DNA of 58,584 bases from Candidatus Krumholzibacteriota bacterium (GTDB lineage Bacteria; Krumholzibacteriota; Krumholzibacteriia; JAJRXK01). The position numbers and the translations under genes were made by a program. The DNA is taken from the NCBI GenBank assembly GCA_024276305.1, contig JAJRXK010000034.1, positions 1 to 58,584 on the forward strand, written 5' to 3'. Positions 1 through 11,646 of this stretch are shown here, in pieces. How positions within the stretch are numbered: position 1 is the first letter of the stretch; each line of letters opens with the position of its first letter. The notes below the pieces were generated by a model that was given only the letters and a program-made list of their open reading frames with translations, did no database searches and had not been told where the DNA came from.

Positions 1-2456
<2,456 letters not shown>

Positions 2457-2460
<4 letters not shown>

Positions 2461-3929
2461 GCTCCCCTGACCTACGACCTCCCATCGATCCTCTCGACAA
2501 CACTTCGGACGATCCGACCCAACCCACGACCTTGGTTCTCGGAGGCCACGACTTCACCTCGGTCACCGATACCGTGGCCTCGATCGCCGAGAATCCCAAT
2601 CCTCCGCGTGCCTGGTACATCGCCTTTGCGGTGACCGCGTCGATGACGGCCATGCTCTTCGCCATGATCGCCTACCTCATCGTGACCGGAGTCGGGGTCT
2701 GGGGACTGAACAATCCCGTGGGGTGGGGTTGGGCCATCGTCAACTTCGTCTTCTGGGTCGGCATCGGGCACGCCGGAACTCTGATCTCGGCGATTCTCTT
2801 CCTCCTGCGCCAGCGATGGCGCACGAGCATCAATCGCTTCGCCGAGGCAATGACCATCTTCGCCGTGATCTGCGCCGGAATCTTCCCGGCCATCCATGTC
2901 GGACGGATCTGGGTGGTGTGGTGGCTCTTCCCCATCCCCAACTACCAACTCGTCTGGCCCAACTTCCGCAGCCCGCTCCTCTGGGATGTCTTCGCGGTGG
3001 GGACCTACATGACGGTCTCGCTTCTGTTCTGGTACACCGGCATGGTGCCGGATCTGGCAACCCTGCGAGACCGGGCCCAGACCAAGACCCGAGCCATCAT
3101 CTTCGGAATCCTCGCTCTGGGCTGGAGAGGCAGCCACCGGCACTGGCACCGTTACGAAAAGGCCTATCTCATCCTGGCCGGCCTGGCCACTCCCCTCGTG
3201 CTCTCGGTCCACTCCGTGGTGAGCTTCGACTTCGCAGTCGCTCAACTCCCCGGATGGCACACCACGATCTTCCCTCCCTACTTCGTGGCGGGGGCCATTT
3301 TCTCGGGCTTCTCGATGGTGGGAACGCTCCTCGTCCCCGCCCGAAAGTGGTTCGGGTTGAAGGAGTTCATCACCCTCCATCACCTCGAGAACATGAACAA
3401 GATCATCCTGGCCACAGGTTCCATGGTGGGCTTCGCCTACGCCACGGAGTTCTTCATCGCCTGGTACGGAGGCAATCCCGCCGAGTCCTTCGCCTTCGTC
3501 AACCGGGCCTTCGGTCCCTACGCCTGGGCCTACTGGATCATGGTGTCGTGCAACGTGATCGCGCCGCAGTTCTTCTGGTCCAAGCGGGTGCGCACGAACA
3601 CCGTGGCGATGTGGATCCTCTACATTTTCGTGAACATCGGCATGTGGTTCGAACGATTCGTGATCACCGTGACCTCGCTCAGCCGCGATTTCCTTCCGTC
3701 GAGCTGGGGTTACTACTCCCCGACCATCGTGGACATCCTCACCTTCGTCGGCAGCTTCGGCCTCTTCTTCATGCTCGTTCTGCTCTTCATTCGCTTCCTG
3801 CCGATGCTGGCCATGGCCGAAGTCAAGACCGTCATGCCAGTGGCCCATGTGAGCGGGGAGTCCAAACCCATCGGAGACTACCACGGGGACATCCACATCC
3901 TTCCCAAAGCTCCCAAGGAGGCGACCTGA
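2457..3929 (+). CDS. actC: Alternative complex III membrane subunit ActC (NrfD/PsrC-like)
   Basis: A 490-residue polytopic membrane protein of the NrfD/PsrC family with about ten hydrophobic segments and a ~50-residue soluble N-terminus. In alternative complex III this subunit forms a quinol site and faces ActB. The conserved stretches [21 protein letters not shown] and [13 protein letters not shown] are typical of ActC. It starts inside the actB stop (ATGA) and its own stop overlaps the actD start (TGATG), so the three are translationally coupled. A long open frame on the opposite strand is a coding shadow. Confidence 0.94.
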
Positions 3930-4468
3930 TGAGTGAGGGGTCCAAGGTCTACGGCATCCTCCTCGAATTCGAGGACCCTCAGAACCTGGTGGTGGCCTGT
4001 CGCAAGGTGCGCGACGCCGGATACACGCGGTGGGATGCGCACACTCCCTTCCCCATCCACGGCATGGATGCGGCGATGGGAATCCGCGGTACTCGACTCC
4101 CGCTCCTCATTCTCGCGGGCGGCTTGACCGGTCTGGCTCTCGCTCTGCTGATGCAATGGTGGATGAATGCCGTGGACTATCCCTTCTTGATCAGTGGCAA
4201 GCCCCTCTTCGGATTGCCCGCCAACATTCCCGTGACCTTCGAACTCACGGTCCTCTTTGCCGCCTTGACCACCTTCTTCGGAATGTGGGGGCTCAACGGG
4301 ATGCCCCGCCTCTACCATCCCGTCTTCAAGAGCGCCCGTTTCCGGCGCGCGACGGCGGACCGCTTCTTCATCGTCATCGAGAGCGATGACCCCCTCTATC
4401 AGACCGAAGGCACTTCGGATTTCGCCGCTTCTCTCGGCGCGGTCGCGGTCGAGGAGTTGGAGGACTGA
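3929..4468 (+). CDS. actD: Alternative complex III subunit ActD
   Basis: A 179-residue protein with a soluble N-terminal part (KVYGILLEFEDPQNLVVACR), two membrane helices (around residues 57-76 and 98-122) and a soluble C-terminus ending FFIVIESDDPLY. This is the standard ActD layout (quinol:cytochrome c oxidoreductase membrane protein, DUF3341). The start ATG shares one base with the actC stop, and its stop likewise overlaps actE (TGATG). The order B-C-D-E-F matches known act operons. Confidence 0.92.
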   Translation: MSEGSKVYGILLEFEDPQNLVVACRKVRDAGYTRWDAHTPFPIHGMDAAMGIRGTRLPLLILAGGLTGLALALLMQWWMNAVDYPFLISGKPLFGLPANIPVTFELTVLFAALTTFFGMWGLNGMPRLYHPVFKSARFRRATADRFFIVIESDDPLYQTEGTSDFAASLGAVAVEELED

Positions 4469-5109
4469 TGCCCCGCTGGATCATCTTTCTGGGTCTCTTC
4501 CTGACCACCCTGGCCCTGCTCCCCTTGGCCTGGTTGGACCATGCCCGGTCGACGAATCACCGGTCGCGGCGCATCCAGGTGATCTACGACATGGACCAAC
4601 AGCCCTACCACCGGGCCCAAACCCCGGCGGACTTCTTCGCGGACGGTCGCGCGATGCGTCCGCCCGTAGCGGGAACCGTTTCCCGCGAGACCATCCTCGA
4701 TGACCCATCCTTAACCACTGGTCGCAAGGGTGGAGAGTGGGTCCGAGACTTCCCCCACGGGGTCGACTCGGCCATCCTCCGACGTGGTCGAGAGCGCTTC
4801 GACATCTACTGCGGACCCTGCCACGGGGAGAGCGGGCGGGGGGACGGGATGGTTGCCCGGCGGGCCGCATCCCTCGGCGAGGGAACGTGGACCCAACCCA
4901 GTGACCTCACCGCCGAGACCACCGTGGCGCGTCCGGTGGGAGAACTCTTCGACATCATCACCCGCGGAATTCGGAAGATGCCCCCCTACGCGGCCCAGAT
5001 TCCGACCGAGGATCGGTGGGCCATCGTCGCCTATCTCCGAGCTCTGCAGCGGAGTGCCCACGGTTCGCTCCGCGATGTTCCCGAGGACCAGCGCAGCGCG
5101 CTGCGATAG
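4468..5109 (+). CDS. actE: Alternative complex III monohaem cytochrome c subunit ActE
   Basis: A 213-residue cytochrome c with one N-terminal membrane anchor or signal (residues 3-22). A single CGPCH haem site lies at residues 115-119 and a likely methionine ligand sits in RKMPPY near residue 171. The family transfers electrons from the act iron-sulfur/haem chain to the terminal acceptor on the periplasmic side. The sequence before the haem site, with DMDQQPYHRAQ, is characteristic of ActE. It is coupled to actD and followed 8 bases later by actF. Confidence 0.92.
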   Translation: MPRWIIFLGLFLTTLALLPLAWLDHARSTNHRSRRIQVIYDMDQQPYHRAQTPADFFADGRAMRPPVAGTVSRETILDDPSLTTGRKGGEWVRDFPHGVDSAILRRGRERFDIYCGPCHGESGRGDGMVARRAASLGEGTWTQPSDLTAETTVARPVGELFDIITRGIRKMPPYAAQIPTEDRWAIVAYLRALQRSAHGSLRDVPEDQRSALR

Positions 5110-5117
5110 GAGCCAAC

Positions 5118-6335
5118 GTGTCGCAACCTCACGTCATGCCCTCGTTGGAGGGAGAGAAGCTCACTCTGGACGAAGTGGGCCCCCGGATTCTGATCGGTGG
5201 ATCCATCCTGGGCGTTGTCGGTTTCGCCGCCGCGATCGCGATCGGGGTGGGAAGGAATGACCACTTGGCCAGCCTGGGGTGGTCCTACCTCCTCAACTTC
5301 GCCTACTTCCTCAGCCTCTCGCTGGGAGCACTGTTCTTCGTCGCGGTCGGCCATCTCACCCGAGCCACCTGGAATGTGGTCTCGCGCCGGATCGGAGAGG
5401 TCGTCGCGGTGAACCTCGTGCTGATGGCAGTGATGGCCATTCCGCTGATGCTGATGGCCTCACGAGTCTTCCCTTGGGCCTCGGGCCTCACTCACGCTCC
5501 CGAAGAATTGCTCGAGCACAAGCGACCCTTCTTGAATCTCCCTTTCTTCTACCTGCGATGGGTGGTCTACTTCGCGATCTGGGCCGGATATGCCGTGTGG
5601 TTCTGGCGACAGAGCGTCGCGCAGGACCGCAGCGGCGATCCTCGGATCACCATGAGGATGGAAAGCCGCGCCGGCCTGTCTCTTCTACTCTTCGCCCTCT
5701 CCGTCAACTTCGCGTCTTTCGATCTCCTGATGTCCCTGGATCCCACGTGGTTCAGCACGATCTTCGGACCCTACTATTTTGCGGCCGGAGTCGTTGGCTT
5801 CTTCTCCTTGCTCACCCTGCTGACCTTCTTTCTCCAGAGCCAGGGGCGTCTGACCCGGGCCATCCATGTCGAGCACTATCACGACTACGGCAAGCTGATG
5901 TTCGCCTTCGTCTTCTTCTGGGCCTACCTCGCCTTCAGTCAGTACATGCTGATCTGGTACGCGAACATCCCCGAAGAAACCGCATGGCTGCTGCGACGTG
6001 AGGAGAACGGCTGGGGCTGGATCGGGTTGGTCCTGGTCTTCGGCCATTTCCTGGTGCCCTTCGCCGGACTGCTCTCCCGCTTCACCAAGCGTCTGCGAGC
6101 CACTCTCTTCCTCTGGGCCCTGTGGATCCTAGTCATGCACTGGATCGACCTCTACTGGGTCGTGATGCCGGAGATTCGGCCCCTCGATCCCGGACTCGAT
6201 TCCCTCGACCTGCTCTGCTTCCTCGGCTTCGCGGGCTTCTACGCGGCTGCGCTGAGCCGGTGGGCCGGAGCCCATTCCCTCCTTCCCGAGCGCGATCCTC
6301 GTCTGCAGGATGCCTTGGCCTTCGAGAATGCCTAG
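5118..6335 (+). CDS. actF: Alternative complex III membrane subunit ActF
   Basis: A 405-residue polytopic membrane protein, the smaller NrfD-like partner of ActC. I place the start at a GTG with AGGAG five bases upstream (5108-5112). The open frame extends 34 codons further into actE but lacks a ribosome binding site there. Ten hydrophobic segments are visible, with the conserved region SFDLLMSLDPTWFSTIFGPY typical of ActF. The next gene begins 9 bases after the stop. Confidence 0.92.
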   Translation: MSQPHVMPSLEGEKLTLDEVGPRILIGGSILGVVGFAAAIAIGVGRNDHLASLGWSYLLNFAYFLSLSLGALFFVAVGHLTRATWNVVSRRIGEVVAVNLVLMAVMAIPLMLMASRVFPWASGLTHAPEELLEHKRPFLNLPFFYLRWVVYFAIWAGYAVWFWRQSVAQDRSGDPRITMRMESRAGLSLLLFALSVNFASFDLLMSLDPTWFSTIFGPYYFAAGVVGFFSLLTLLTFFLQSQGRLTRAIHVEHYHDYGKLMFAFVFFWAYLAFSQYMLIWYANIPEETAWLLRREENGWGWIGLVLVFGHFLVPFAGLLSRFTKRLRATLFLWALWILVMHWIDLYWVVMPEIRPLDPGLDSLDLLCFLGFAGFYAAALSRWAGAHSLLPERDPRLQDALAFENA

Positions 6336-6344
6336 GAGCCCGTC

Positions 6345-6641
6345 GTGAATCCTTCTCGCAACGATCACCGCTATGGGGTGGCCTCACTGCTCTTCTCGGT
6401 GCTGTCGGTGGCACTCTTCTTGTGGGTCGTGTCCATCCTCCTCGATGGCTGGGCCCTGCGACTGATGGCCCGTGAGACCCATCTCAAACAGGTCGACGTC
6501 ATCGAGACGGAATTGGCCTCCTGCCGCGAGGAGCAGCAAGGTCGCCTGGTCGGATACGAGTGGATCGATCGGGAGCAGGCAAGGATCCGTCTTCCCATCG
6601 AACGAGCCATGGAGCTCGTGGCCGAAGGAGAGTCGCGATGA
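6345..6641 (+). CDS. Small membrane-anchored protein of the ACIII/oxidase junction
   Basis: 98 residues, GTG start behind AGGAG (6334-6338). One membrane helix (residues 12-34) is followed by a soluble tail ending EWIDREQARIRLPIERAMEL. A tail of this form (W-D-x-E-x-x-x-x-R-x-P-I-x-x-A-M-E-L) recurs in small proteins encoded between act genes and oxidase subunit II genes in other bacteria, so a role in supercomplex assembly is plausible. I cannot assign a named family. Its stop overlaps the next start (ATGA). Confidence 0.75.
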   Translation: MNPSRNDHRYGVASLLFSVLSVALFLWVVSILLDGWALRLMARETHLKQVDVIETELASCREEQQGRLVGYEWIDREQARIRLPIERAMELVAEGESR

Positions 6642-7543
6642 GCGCTGACCCTCACTTCTCCTGGCTGCTCGTCGCCACGGTGGCCGCCGCGGTGGGATTC
6701 GTGACCCTCGTGGATGTCCTCTTGGTCCTGAATCTCCGGCGCCATGCCGAGGATCGCGGAGAAGACTTCGAAGTCCCCCGCGGACTCCGCATCATGAGCC
6801 TGCTCCTTCCCCTCGGGGCCGCCGCAGCACTCGTCTTCACCGGGGCCCGCGACCTGGTCCAAGCCACGGTCCCCCCTCTCCACTCCCTCGAGGTCTCGGC
6901 CTCTCGCGGGGAAGAGGGTTGGGACTTTCGCTACTCCCCAGAAGTCGCCGCCGACAGCCTCCACCTTCCGGTGCATCGGCCGGTGCGTCTCACCCTCGAG
7001 TCCCCAGAAGGCCCGCTGACCCTGAAGATCCCCGCGCTGCGTCTGGAACGCACGGCCCGAGCCGGAGCAAAGGTGAGCGCCTGGTTCGAGGCCCAGGTTG
7101 CGGACACCTTTGCTCTGTGGGGCGAAGCCGGCCATCGTGCGCCGGAGGAGGGGCTGAGGAGCGCCATGGTCGTCCACTCCGGACCGAGCTTCGACCGCTG
7201 GTTCGCCTCGAAGTCCGATCTCCTCGAGATGTATCCACCGGTCGAGGCCGGCCGTCATCTGGTCGAACGCCACGGATGTCTCGTCTGCCACAGTCTCGAC
7301 GGCAGCCCCCGAACCGGACCGAGCTTCTGGGGAGTCCTCGGCCGTCACCGAGTCTTCAGCGACGGCACCACCGCGGTGGCTGACTCCAGCTATGTACGTC
7401 ACTCCGTGCTGCAGCCTCAATCCCAGATCGTTCAGGGATTCCCCGGAGTCATGCCCTCCTTCGAGGGGAAGCTTCGAGATGCCGACATCGCAGCGATCAT
7501 CGACTTCTTCGAGACTCTCCGTGAGAACGGCGAGGAGCAATGA
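6638..7543 (+). CDS. CuA-less cytochrome c oxidase subunit II-like protein with C-terminal haem c
   Basis: 301 residues. Two N-terminal membrane helices (about 8-30 and 48-70) are followed by a cupredoxin-like domain (about 80-195) and a cytochrome c domain with CLVCH at residues 214-218 and a candidate methionine ligand at 272 (GVMPSF). The layout is that of caa3-type CoxB. Where CoxB has the CuA motif (C-x-x-x-C-G-x-x-H), this protein reads TFALWGEAGH, so both cysteines are gone. The FDRWF helix that follows the motif is conserved. It overlaps its upstream neighbour by ATGA and is one base from the subunit I homologue. It could pass electrons through haem c only, or be structural. Confidence 0.8.
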   Translation: MSADPHFSWLLVATVAAAVGFVTLVDVLLVLNLRRHAEDRGEDFEVPRGLRIMSLLLPLGAAAALVFTGARDLVQATVPPLHSLEVSASRGEEGWDFRYSPEVAADSLHLPVHRPVRLTLESPEGPLTLKIPALRLERTARAGAKVSAWFEAQVADTFALWGEAGHRAPEEGLRSAMVVHSGPSFDRWFASKSDLLEMYPPVEAGRHLVERHGCLVCHSLDGSPRTGPSFWGVLGRHRVFSDGTTAVADSSYVRHSVLQPQSQIVQGFPGVMPSFEGKLRDADIAAIIDFFETLRENGEEQ

Positions 7544-7544
7544 C

Positions 7545-8999
7545 ATGAACCCTTCATCGGTCCGATCCTCATCGTGGTACTCCACCACCGACTCCGACCG
7601 CCTGGCTCGGATTCAATTGAGCCTGGCCGCGATCGCACTCTCGTTGGGCCTGGCCTATGCCCTCCTTCTTCGGCTGCACCTACTGGCCTCCCTTCACCCC
7701 ATTCTCGCTCCTTCGGTCTTCGGCCAGTCCCTTTCCGCCCACGCCCTCTTCTCGTTCTTCTTCTTCGCGCTGGTGGTCGTCCCCTGTGGGGTGGTCCCGC
7801 CGGTGCTTCCCCACCTCGTCCAACAGCCATCTCTGGCCTTCCCGCGGCTGCAGCAGTGGTCGATGCGCCTGCACTTCTTCGCCTTGGCCTCCATGACCCT
7901 TGCGGTCCTCAGCGGAAGCCTCTCCGCCTCGTGGCCCGAGCTCCTGCCGGAGGCAACGGCCCATCCGTGGACGGTCATCTGGGTCGCCATCGCTCTGCAC
8001 CTGCTGGGACTGTGCCTGGTCTGCACTGCCTTGCAGAGCCTGAGCACCATCTCGACTTCGGGCTTCCCATCTCCCACCGCGGCCGCGGTCTGGGGGATCC
8101 TCTGCGGCGCCGTTGCGCAACTCGTGGTCGGGGTCCTGCTGGCCGCACTGGCGATTCTGATCTTCTTCGAAGCCGCTCCTTCGGCCGCGGTCTTCGATGC
8201 CGCCGGAGCTCTGGTCTATTCTCGCTTCTTCCACTTCCTCGAACGCGCCGCCATCGTGGCCGTGCTTCTGCCTTCGGTGGGAATCGGCATGCAGATCGTG
8301 GCGCATCGCGGAGCCCGACGGGTGGCCGGAGGATGGTCCACTGCCCTGGCCATGGCCTCGATCACCGCACTGGGCTTGAGTGGCGGAGGTCTGGAATTGA
8401 TGAATGCCGGGCAATCGGTGGGATGGAGCGTGGTACAGAGCGCCCTCGGTCTCCTGATTCTCGTACCTGCCACCACTCTGGTGACGAATCTCCTCGCCAC
8501 CTTGCACCGGGGGGCCCTCCGGGTGGACGCGGCGCTGCTCTTTGCCCTGAGCCTGATCACCACCGCAGTAGTCGGAGGGTTGGCCGCGATCTTTCTCACC
8601 GACTTGAGCGTCGCCGGGCCCCTCCTCTCCACCGCATTCCGCAGCGCGGTACTCCATTACCTGCTGGGCGGAGTGTCGCTCTTCGCCGTCCTGGCAGTGG
8701 TGTCGGCCCATGCCGACGATCTCCTCGGTCGACCGCTCGAGGAGGGGCGGGCCCGAGTGGCCGCAGCCCTCTGCTTCGCCGGCCTACACCTCGCCTTCCT
8801 GCCCGGACTGTGGGTCGGAAACCGCGGCCTGTGGTTCGGAGAGGCCGAGCTGGCGCCCTCCACTCTGCGATGGGAGAATCTGGCCTCGGGGGGAGCGGCG
8901 GTTCTCTTGGTGGGGATCGCAGCCTTCGTCTTCCTCTCGCTGCGAGCCCGGTTGGACGCCCTCCGGAGCCCCGAGGGGGGTGACTCGCCCCCGCTGTGA
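7545..8999 (+). CDS. Active-site-less haem-copper oxidase subunit I homologue
   Basis: 484 residues, about twelve membrane helices. Homology to CoxA/CtaD is visible in SAHALFSFFFF (helix II), SLAFPRLQQWSMRL (compare DxAFPRLNxxSxWL), VPATTLVTNLLATL (compare VPTGIKxFxWxATL) and VLHYLLGG (helix X). His66 and His371 match the two low-spin haem ligands. The catalytic residues are missing: the HPEVY segment reads FLERAA (about 231-236), the HH pair of helix VII is absent, and the first His of the HFH motif is Val/Leu. CuB and high-spin haem should therefore not bind. It sits between the CuA-less subunit II and ccoI (the stop overlaps the ccoI start). Confidence 0.8.
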   Translation: MNPSSVRSSSWYSTTDSDRLARIQLSLAAIALSLGLAYALLLRLHLLASLHPILAPSVFGQSLSAHALFSFFFFALVVVPCGVVPPVLPHLVQQPSLAFPRLQQWSMRLHFFALASMTLAVLSGSLSASWPELLPEATAHPWTVIWVAIALHLLGLCLVCTALQSLSTISTSGFPSPTAAAVWGILCGAVAQLVVGVLLAALAILIFFEAAPSAAVFDAAGALVYSRFFHFLERAAIVAVLLPSVGIGMQIVAHRGARRVAGGWSTALAMASITALGLSGGGLELMNAGQSVGWSVVQSALGLLILVPATTLVTNLLATLHRGALRVDAALLFALSLITTAVVGGLAAIFLTDLSVAGPLLSTAFRSAVLHYLLGGVSLFAVLAVVSAHADDLLGRPLEEGRARVAAALCFAGLHLAFLPGLWVGNRGLWFGEAELAPSTLRWENLASGGAAVLLVGIAAFVFLSLRARLDALRSPEGGDSPPL

Positions 9000-11467
9000 A
9001 TCCTCTCGAAGCACTCTCCCCCGTCCTCCCTCCGGACCACGAGTCCCACCCGGACCCCACCGAGCGCTCCTCGAGAGAGCGGCCGGACCGTTGCGCCCAT
9101 TGCGGGCTGCCGCTGGGCCGGAGGTGGCGAGCGGATCTGGGACCATTCTGCTGCGAAGGCTGCCGCAGCGTCTACGCCCTCATCCACTCCGAAGGTCTCG
9201 AGCGCTTCTACGACCTCAAACGTTGCGCCACTGCCCCCCCGGGAGAACGACGGCACGAGAGTTTCGCCTGGCTCGAAGCGCTCCTCGCCGAAACCCCCGC
9301 CTGGCCGAACTCGACCACCAAGACCGTGCGTCTGGACCTGCAGGGCGTGCACTGCACCGCTTGCGTCTGGCTCATCGAACGTCTCTTCGAACGGCACCCC
9401 GCCGGAAGTGCACTGCGGATCAATCCCGCCCTGGGCACCGTGGAATTGCGGTGGGATCCGGAGGTGGGAGAGCTCCAGGACTTCCTGGCCGAGGTTGAAG
9501 ACTTCGGCTATCGCTTCGGCCCTCCCCACAAGAGATCCGCCCACCGTTCACAGAGCCTTCTCATTCGCCTGGGTATCTGCGCCGCGGTGGCGATGAATGT
9601 CATGATCTTCAGCCTGAGCTACTACGCGGGGCTCAATGTTCAGGACGACCCCCTCGTCTTCCGGCTCTTCGGAAGAATCAGTCTCCTTCTGGCCACGCTG
9701 GCCCTCGTCGTCGGGGGTGGGCCCTTCTTCGCTTCCGCATTCCGAGGACTCCGCTCCCGAGTCGCCCATGTGGACCTGCCCATCGCGCTGGGCATGGGGA
9801 TGACCTACGCGGGCTCGGTCTGGGCCTACATCACTCAGGGAGCGGACTCCGCCTACTTCGACACTCTGACCATCTTCATCACCCTGATGCTCCTCGGTCG
9901 GTGGCTGCAGGAGTCCGTGATCGAACGCAACCGCAACTTGCTCCTCTCCTCCGCCGGGATCGCCGACCTCTTCGCACGGCGGTTGACCGGCGGTCGAATC
10001 GAAACCGTCGCCGTCTCGGAGATCCGGGAGGGCGACGAGGTCTGGATCGCGCCCGGGGACTTGATCCCGACCCGAGGCATCCTCCTCCATCGGGGAGGCT
10101 CACTCTCCATGGACTGGATCACCGGCGAAGCCGCTCCAGTGGAGGTCGCCCCCGGAGCGACGGTGGTTGCCGGCGCCTTCAACACCAGCGATCACGGACT
10201 GCGCGTCCACGTCACCGAAGACTTCTCCGCCTCCCATTTGAACGATCTGATCCGAGAGGAGACCCCCTCCACCGAGGAGCTGGGGGAAGCCCGTCACTGG
10301 TGGCACCGAGTGGCCACCATCTACGTCGGGGCCGTGCTCCTGCTCGGCGGTGCGGCCCTCCTTCTATGGGCATCTGCGGGGTGGCATCGGGCCATCGAAG
10401 TCTGCGTCTCGGTCCTGGTGATCTCCTGTCCCTGTGCCATCGGGATCGGCCTGCCTCTGGCGCGGGAAATGGCCCATAGTCGGCTGCGACGCAGGGGAGT
10501 GCTCCTGCGCCGTGACTCCTTCCTCGATCGCGCCCTCCAAATCCGCCACATCGTCTTCGACAAGACGGGAACCCTCACCCGCAGCCAGCTGCGTCTGCGT
10601 GACGATTCTCGTCGCGCACTCCTCGATCTCGACGCCCCGACCCGCAAGATCCTGCTGTCGATGTGCAGCCGGTCCAAGCACCCGGTCTCGAAGTGCATCG
10701 CCGCCGCACTCTCCCTGGAAGTGCATCGTCCGCAGAATGTCGAACAGGACGTCGACGCGGAAGTCGCGGATGCCGTGCGAGAGCACCGGGGCCGGGGCCT
10801 GTCACTGAGCGTCGAAGGTCGAGAGTTCCGCATCGGCCGGCCCACCTGGGTGAGCCCGGCTGCGCCTTCCATCGATGGGGCCACGAGTGCGATCGGGATC
10901 GACGGAGAGCTCCTTCTGGTCGTCCATCTCGAGGAGGAGCTGCGCGGCGATGCGGTCGACGAGGTCCGGGCGCTGCGGGGCATGGGTCTGGGCATCCACC
11001 TCCTGAGCGGGGACCGGACGGACAAGGTGAAGCGCGTGGCCCGACAACTCGGTATCGAGCCCCAACATGCTCACGCCGAGCTCTCCCCCGAAGACAAGGC
11101 GGAGGCCCTGACCGACATCGACCAGGACGACACCTTGATGGTGGGCGACGGGCTCAACGACATCTTGGGATTCGAACACTCCTTTGCTGCGGCCACCCCG
11201 GCCGTCGATCGCACCTTCCTGGCCCAGAAGTCCGACTTCTACTTCCTCGGAGACGGCATTGCCGCGGTGCGACGCGCCCTGCTCATGTCTCACCGGCTCC
11301 GACGGGTACAGACCGAGATCCTGATCTTCGCTGCTCTCTACAACTTGACCGCCATCGCACTCTGTCTCGCGGGTCGAGTCAGCCCCGTGGTGGCAGCGAT
11401 CCTCATGCCGTTGAGCTCGGTGACCATCGTGCTCTGGACTCGACGGCGTCTCTCCGGAGATGGGTGA
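8996..11467 (+). CDS. ccoI: Copper-exporting P1B-type ATPase for cbb3 oxidase assembly
   Basis: 823 residues. An N-terminal zinc-finger-like metal-binding region (CAHCGLP...FCCEGC, about residues 33-54) is followed by an HMA domain with CTAC near 120, eight membrane helices with the CPC ion-translocation motif (SCPCAIGIG, about 477), the phosphorylation site DKTGTLT (about 522) and GDGLND (about 717). This architecture is that of CcoI/FixI, which exports copper needed for CuB of the cbb3 oxidase. The GTG start overlaps the upstream stop (GTGA), and ccoS follows after 2 bases. Confidence 0.93.
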   Translation: MNPLEALSPVLPPDHESHPDPTERSSRERPDRCAHCGLPLGRRWRADLGPFCCEGCRSVYALIHSEGLERFYDLKRCATAPPGERRHESFAWLEALLAETPAWPNSTTKTVRLDLQGVHCTACVWLIERLFERHPAGSALRINPALGTVELRWDPEVGELQDFLAEVEDFGYRFGPPHKRSAHRSQSLLIRLGICAAVAMNVMIFSLSYYAGLNVQDDPLVFRLFGRISLLLATLALVVGGGPFFASAFRGLRSRVAHVDLPIALGMGMTYAGSVWAYITQGADSAYFDTLTIFITLMLLGRWLQESVIERNRNLLLSSAGIADLFARRLTGGRIETVAVSEIREGDEVWIAPGDLIPTRGILLHRGGSLSMDWITGEAAPVEVAPGATVVAGAFNTSDHGLRVHVTEDFSASHLNDLIREETPSTEELGEARHWWHRVATIYVGAVLLLGGAALLLWASAGWHRAIEVCVSVLVISCPCAIGIGLPLAREMAHSRLRRRGVLLRRDSFLDRALQIRHIVFDKTGTLTRSQLRLRDDSRRALLDLDAPTRKILLSMCSRSKHPVSKCIAAALSLEVHRPQNVEQDVDAEVADAVREHRGRGLSLSVEGREFRIGRPTWVSPAAPSIDGATSAIGIDGELLLVVHLEEELRGDAVDEVRALRGMGLGIHLLSGDRTDKVKRVARQLGIEPQHAHAELSPEDKAEALTDIDQDDTLMVGDGLNDILGFEHSFAAATPAVDRTFLAQKSDFYFLGDGIAAVRRALLMSHRLRRVQTEILIFAALYNLTAIALCLAGRVSPVVAAILMPLSSVTIVLWTRRRLSGDG

Positions 11468-11469
11468 AC

Positions 11470-11643
11470 ATGAATGTCCTGATCATCACCGTCTTCGTGA
11501 GTCTGATCCTCGTGGCAGCGGGGCTCATCTTCTTCGTCTCGCGGCTGCGCGGCGGAGACTTCGAACATGGTGATCGCCTCTCCCTCTTACCCCTCGATGA
11601 AGACCATCCTCGAAACCAGCAGTCCCGGCACGAAAGGCTGTAG
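11470..11643 (+). CDS. ccoS: cbb3 oxidase maturation protein CcoS
   Basis: 57 residues with one membrane helix (residues 2-24) followed by RLRGGDFEHGDRLSLLPLDED, which matches the GGQFDDL...LxDD signature of CcoS. CcoS is required for insertion of haem and copper cofactors into CcoN. It lies directly between ccoI and the fused ccoNO (3-base gap), the usual ccoIS order. Confidence 0.88.
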   Translation: MNVLIITVFVSLILVAAGLIFFVSRLRGGDFEHGDRLSLLPLDEDHPRNQQSRHERL

Positions 11644-11646
11644 CTC

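Noticed and set aside
2472-3896. Long open frame (474 codons) on the minus strand opposite actC
   Set aside because: His/Glu/Asp-rich translation with no domain, fully antisense to a clear gene; GC-driven shadow frame.
6371-7588. 405-codon minus-strand frame opposite the oxidase subunit II homologue
   Set aside because: No recognisable domain and antisense to well-supported, coupled genes.
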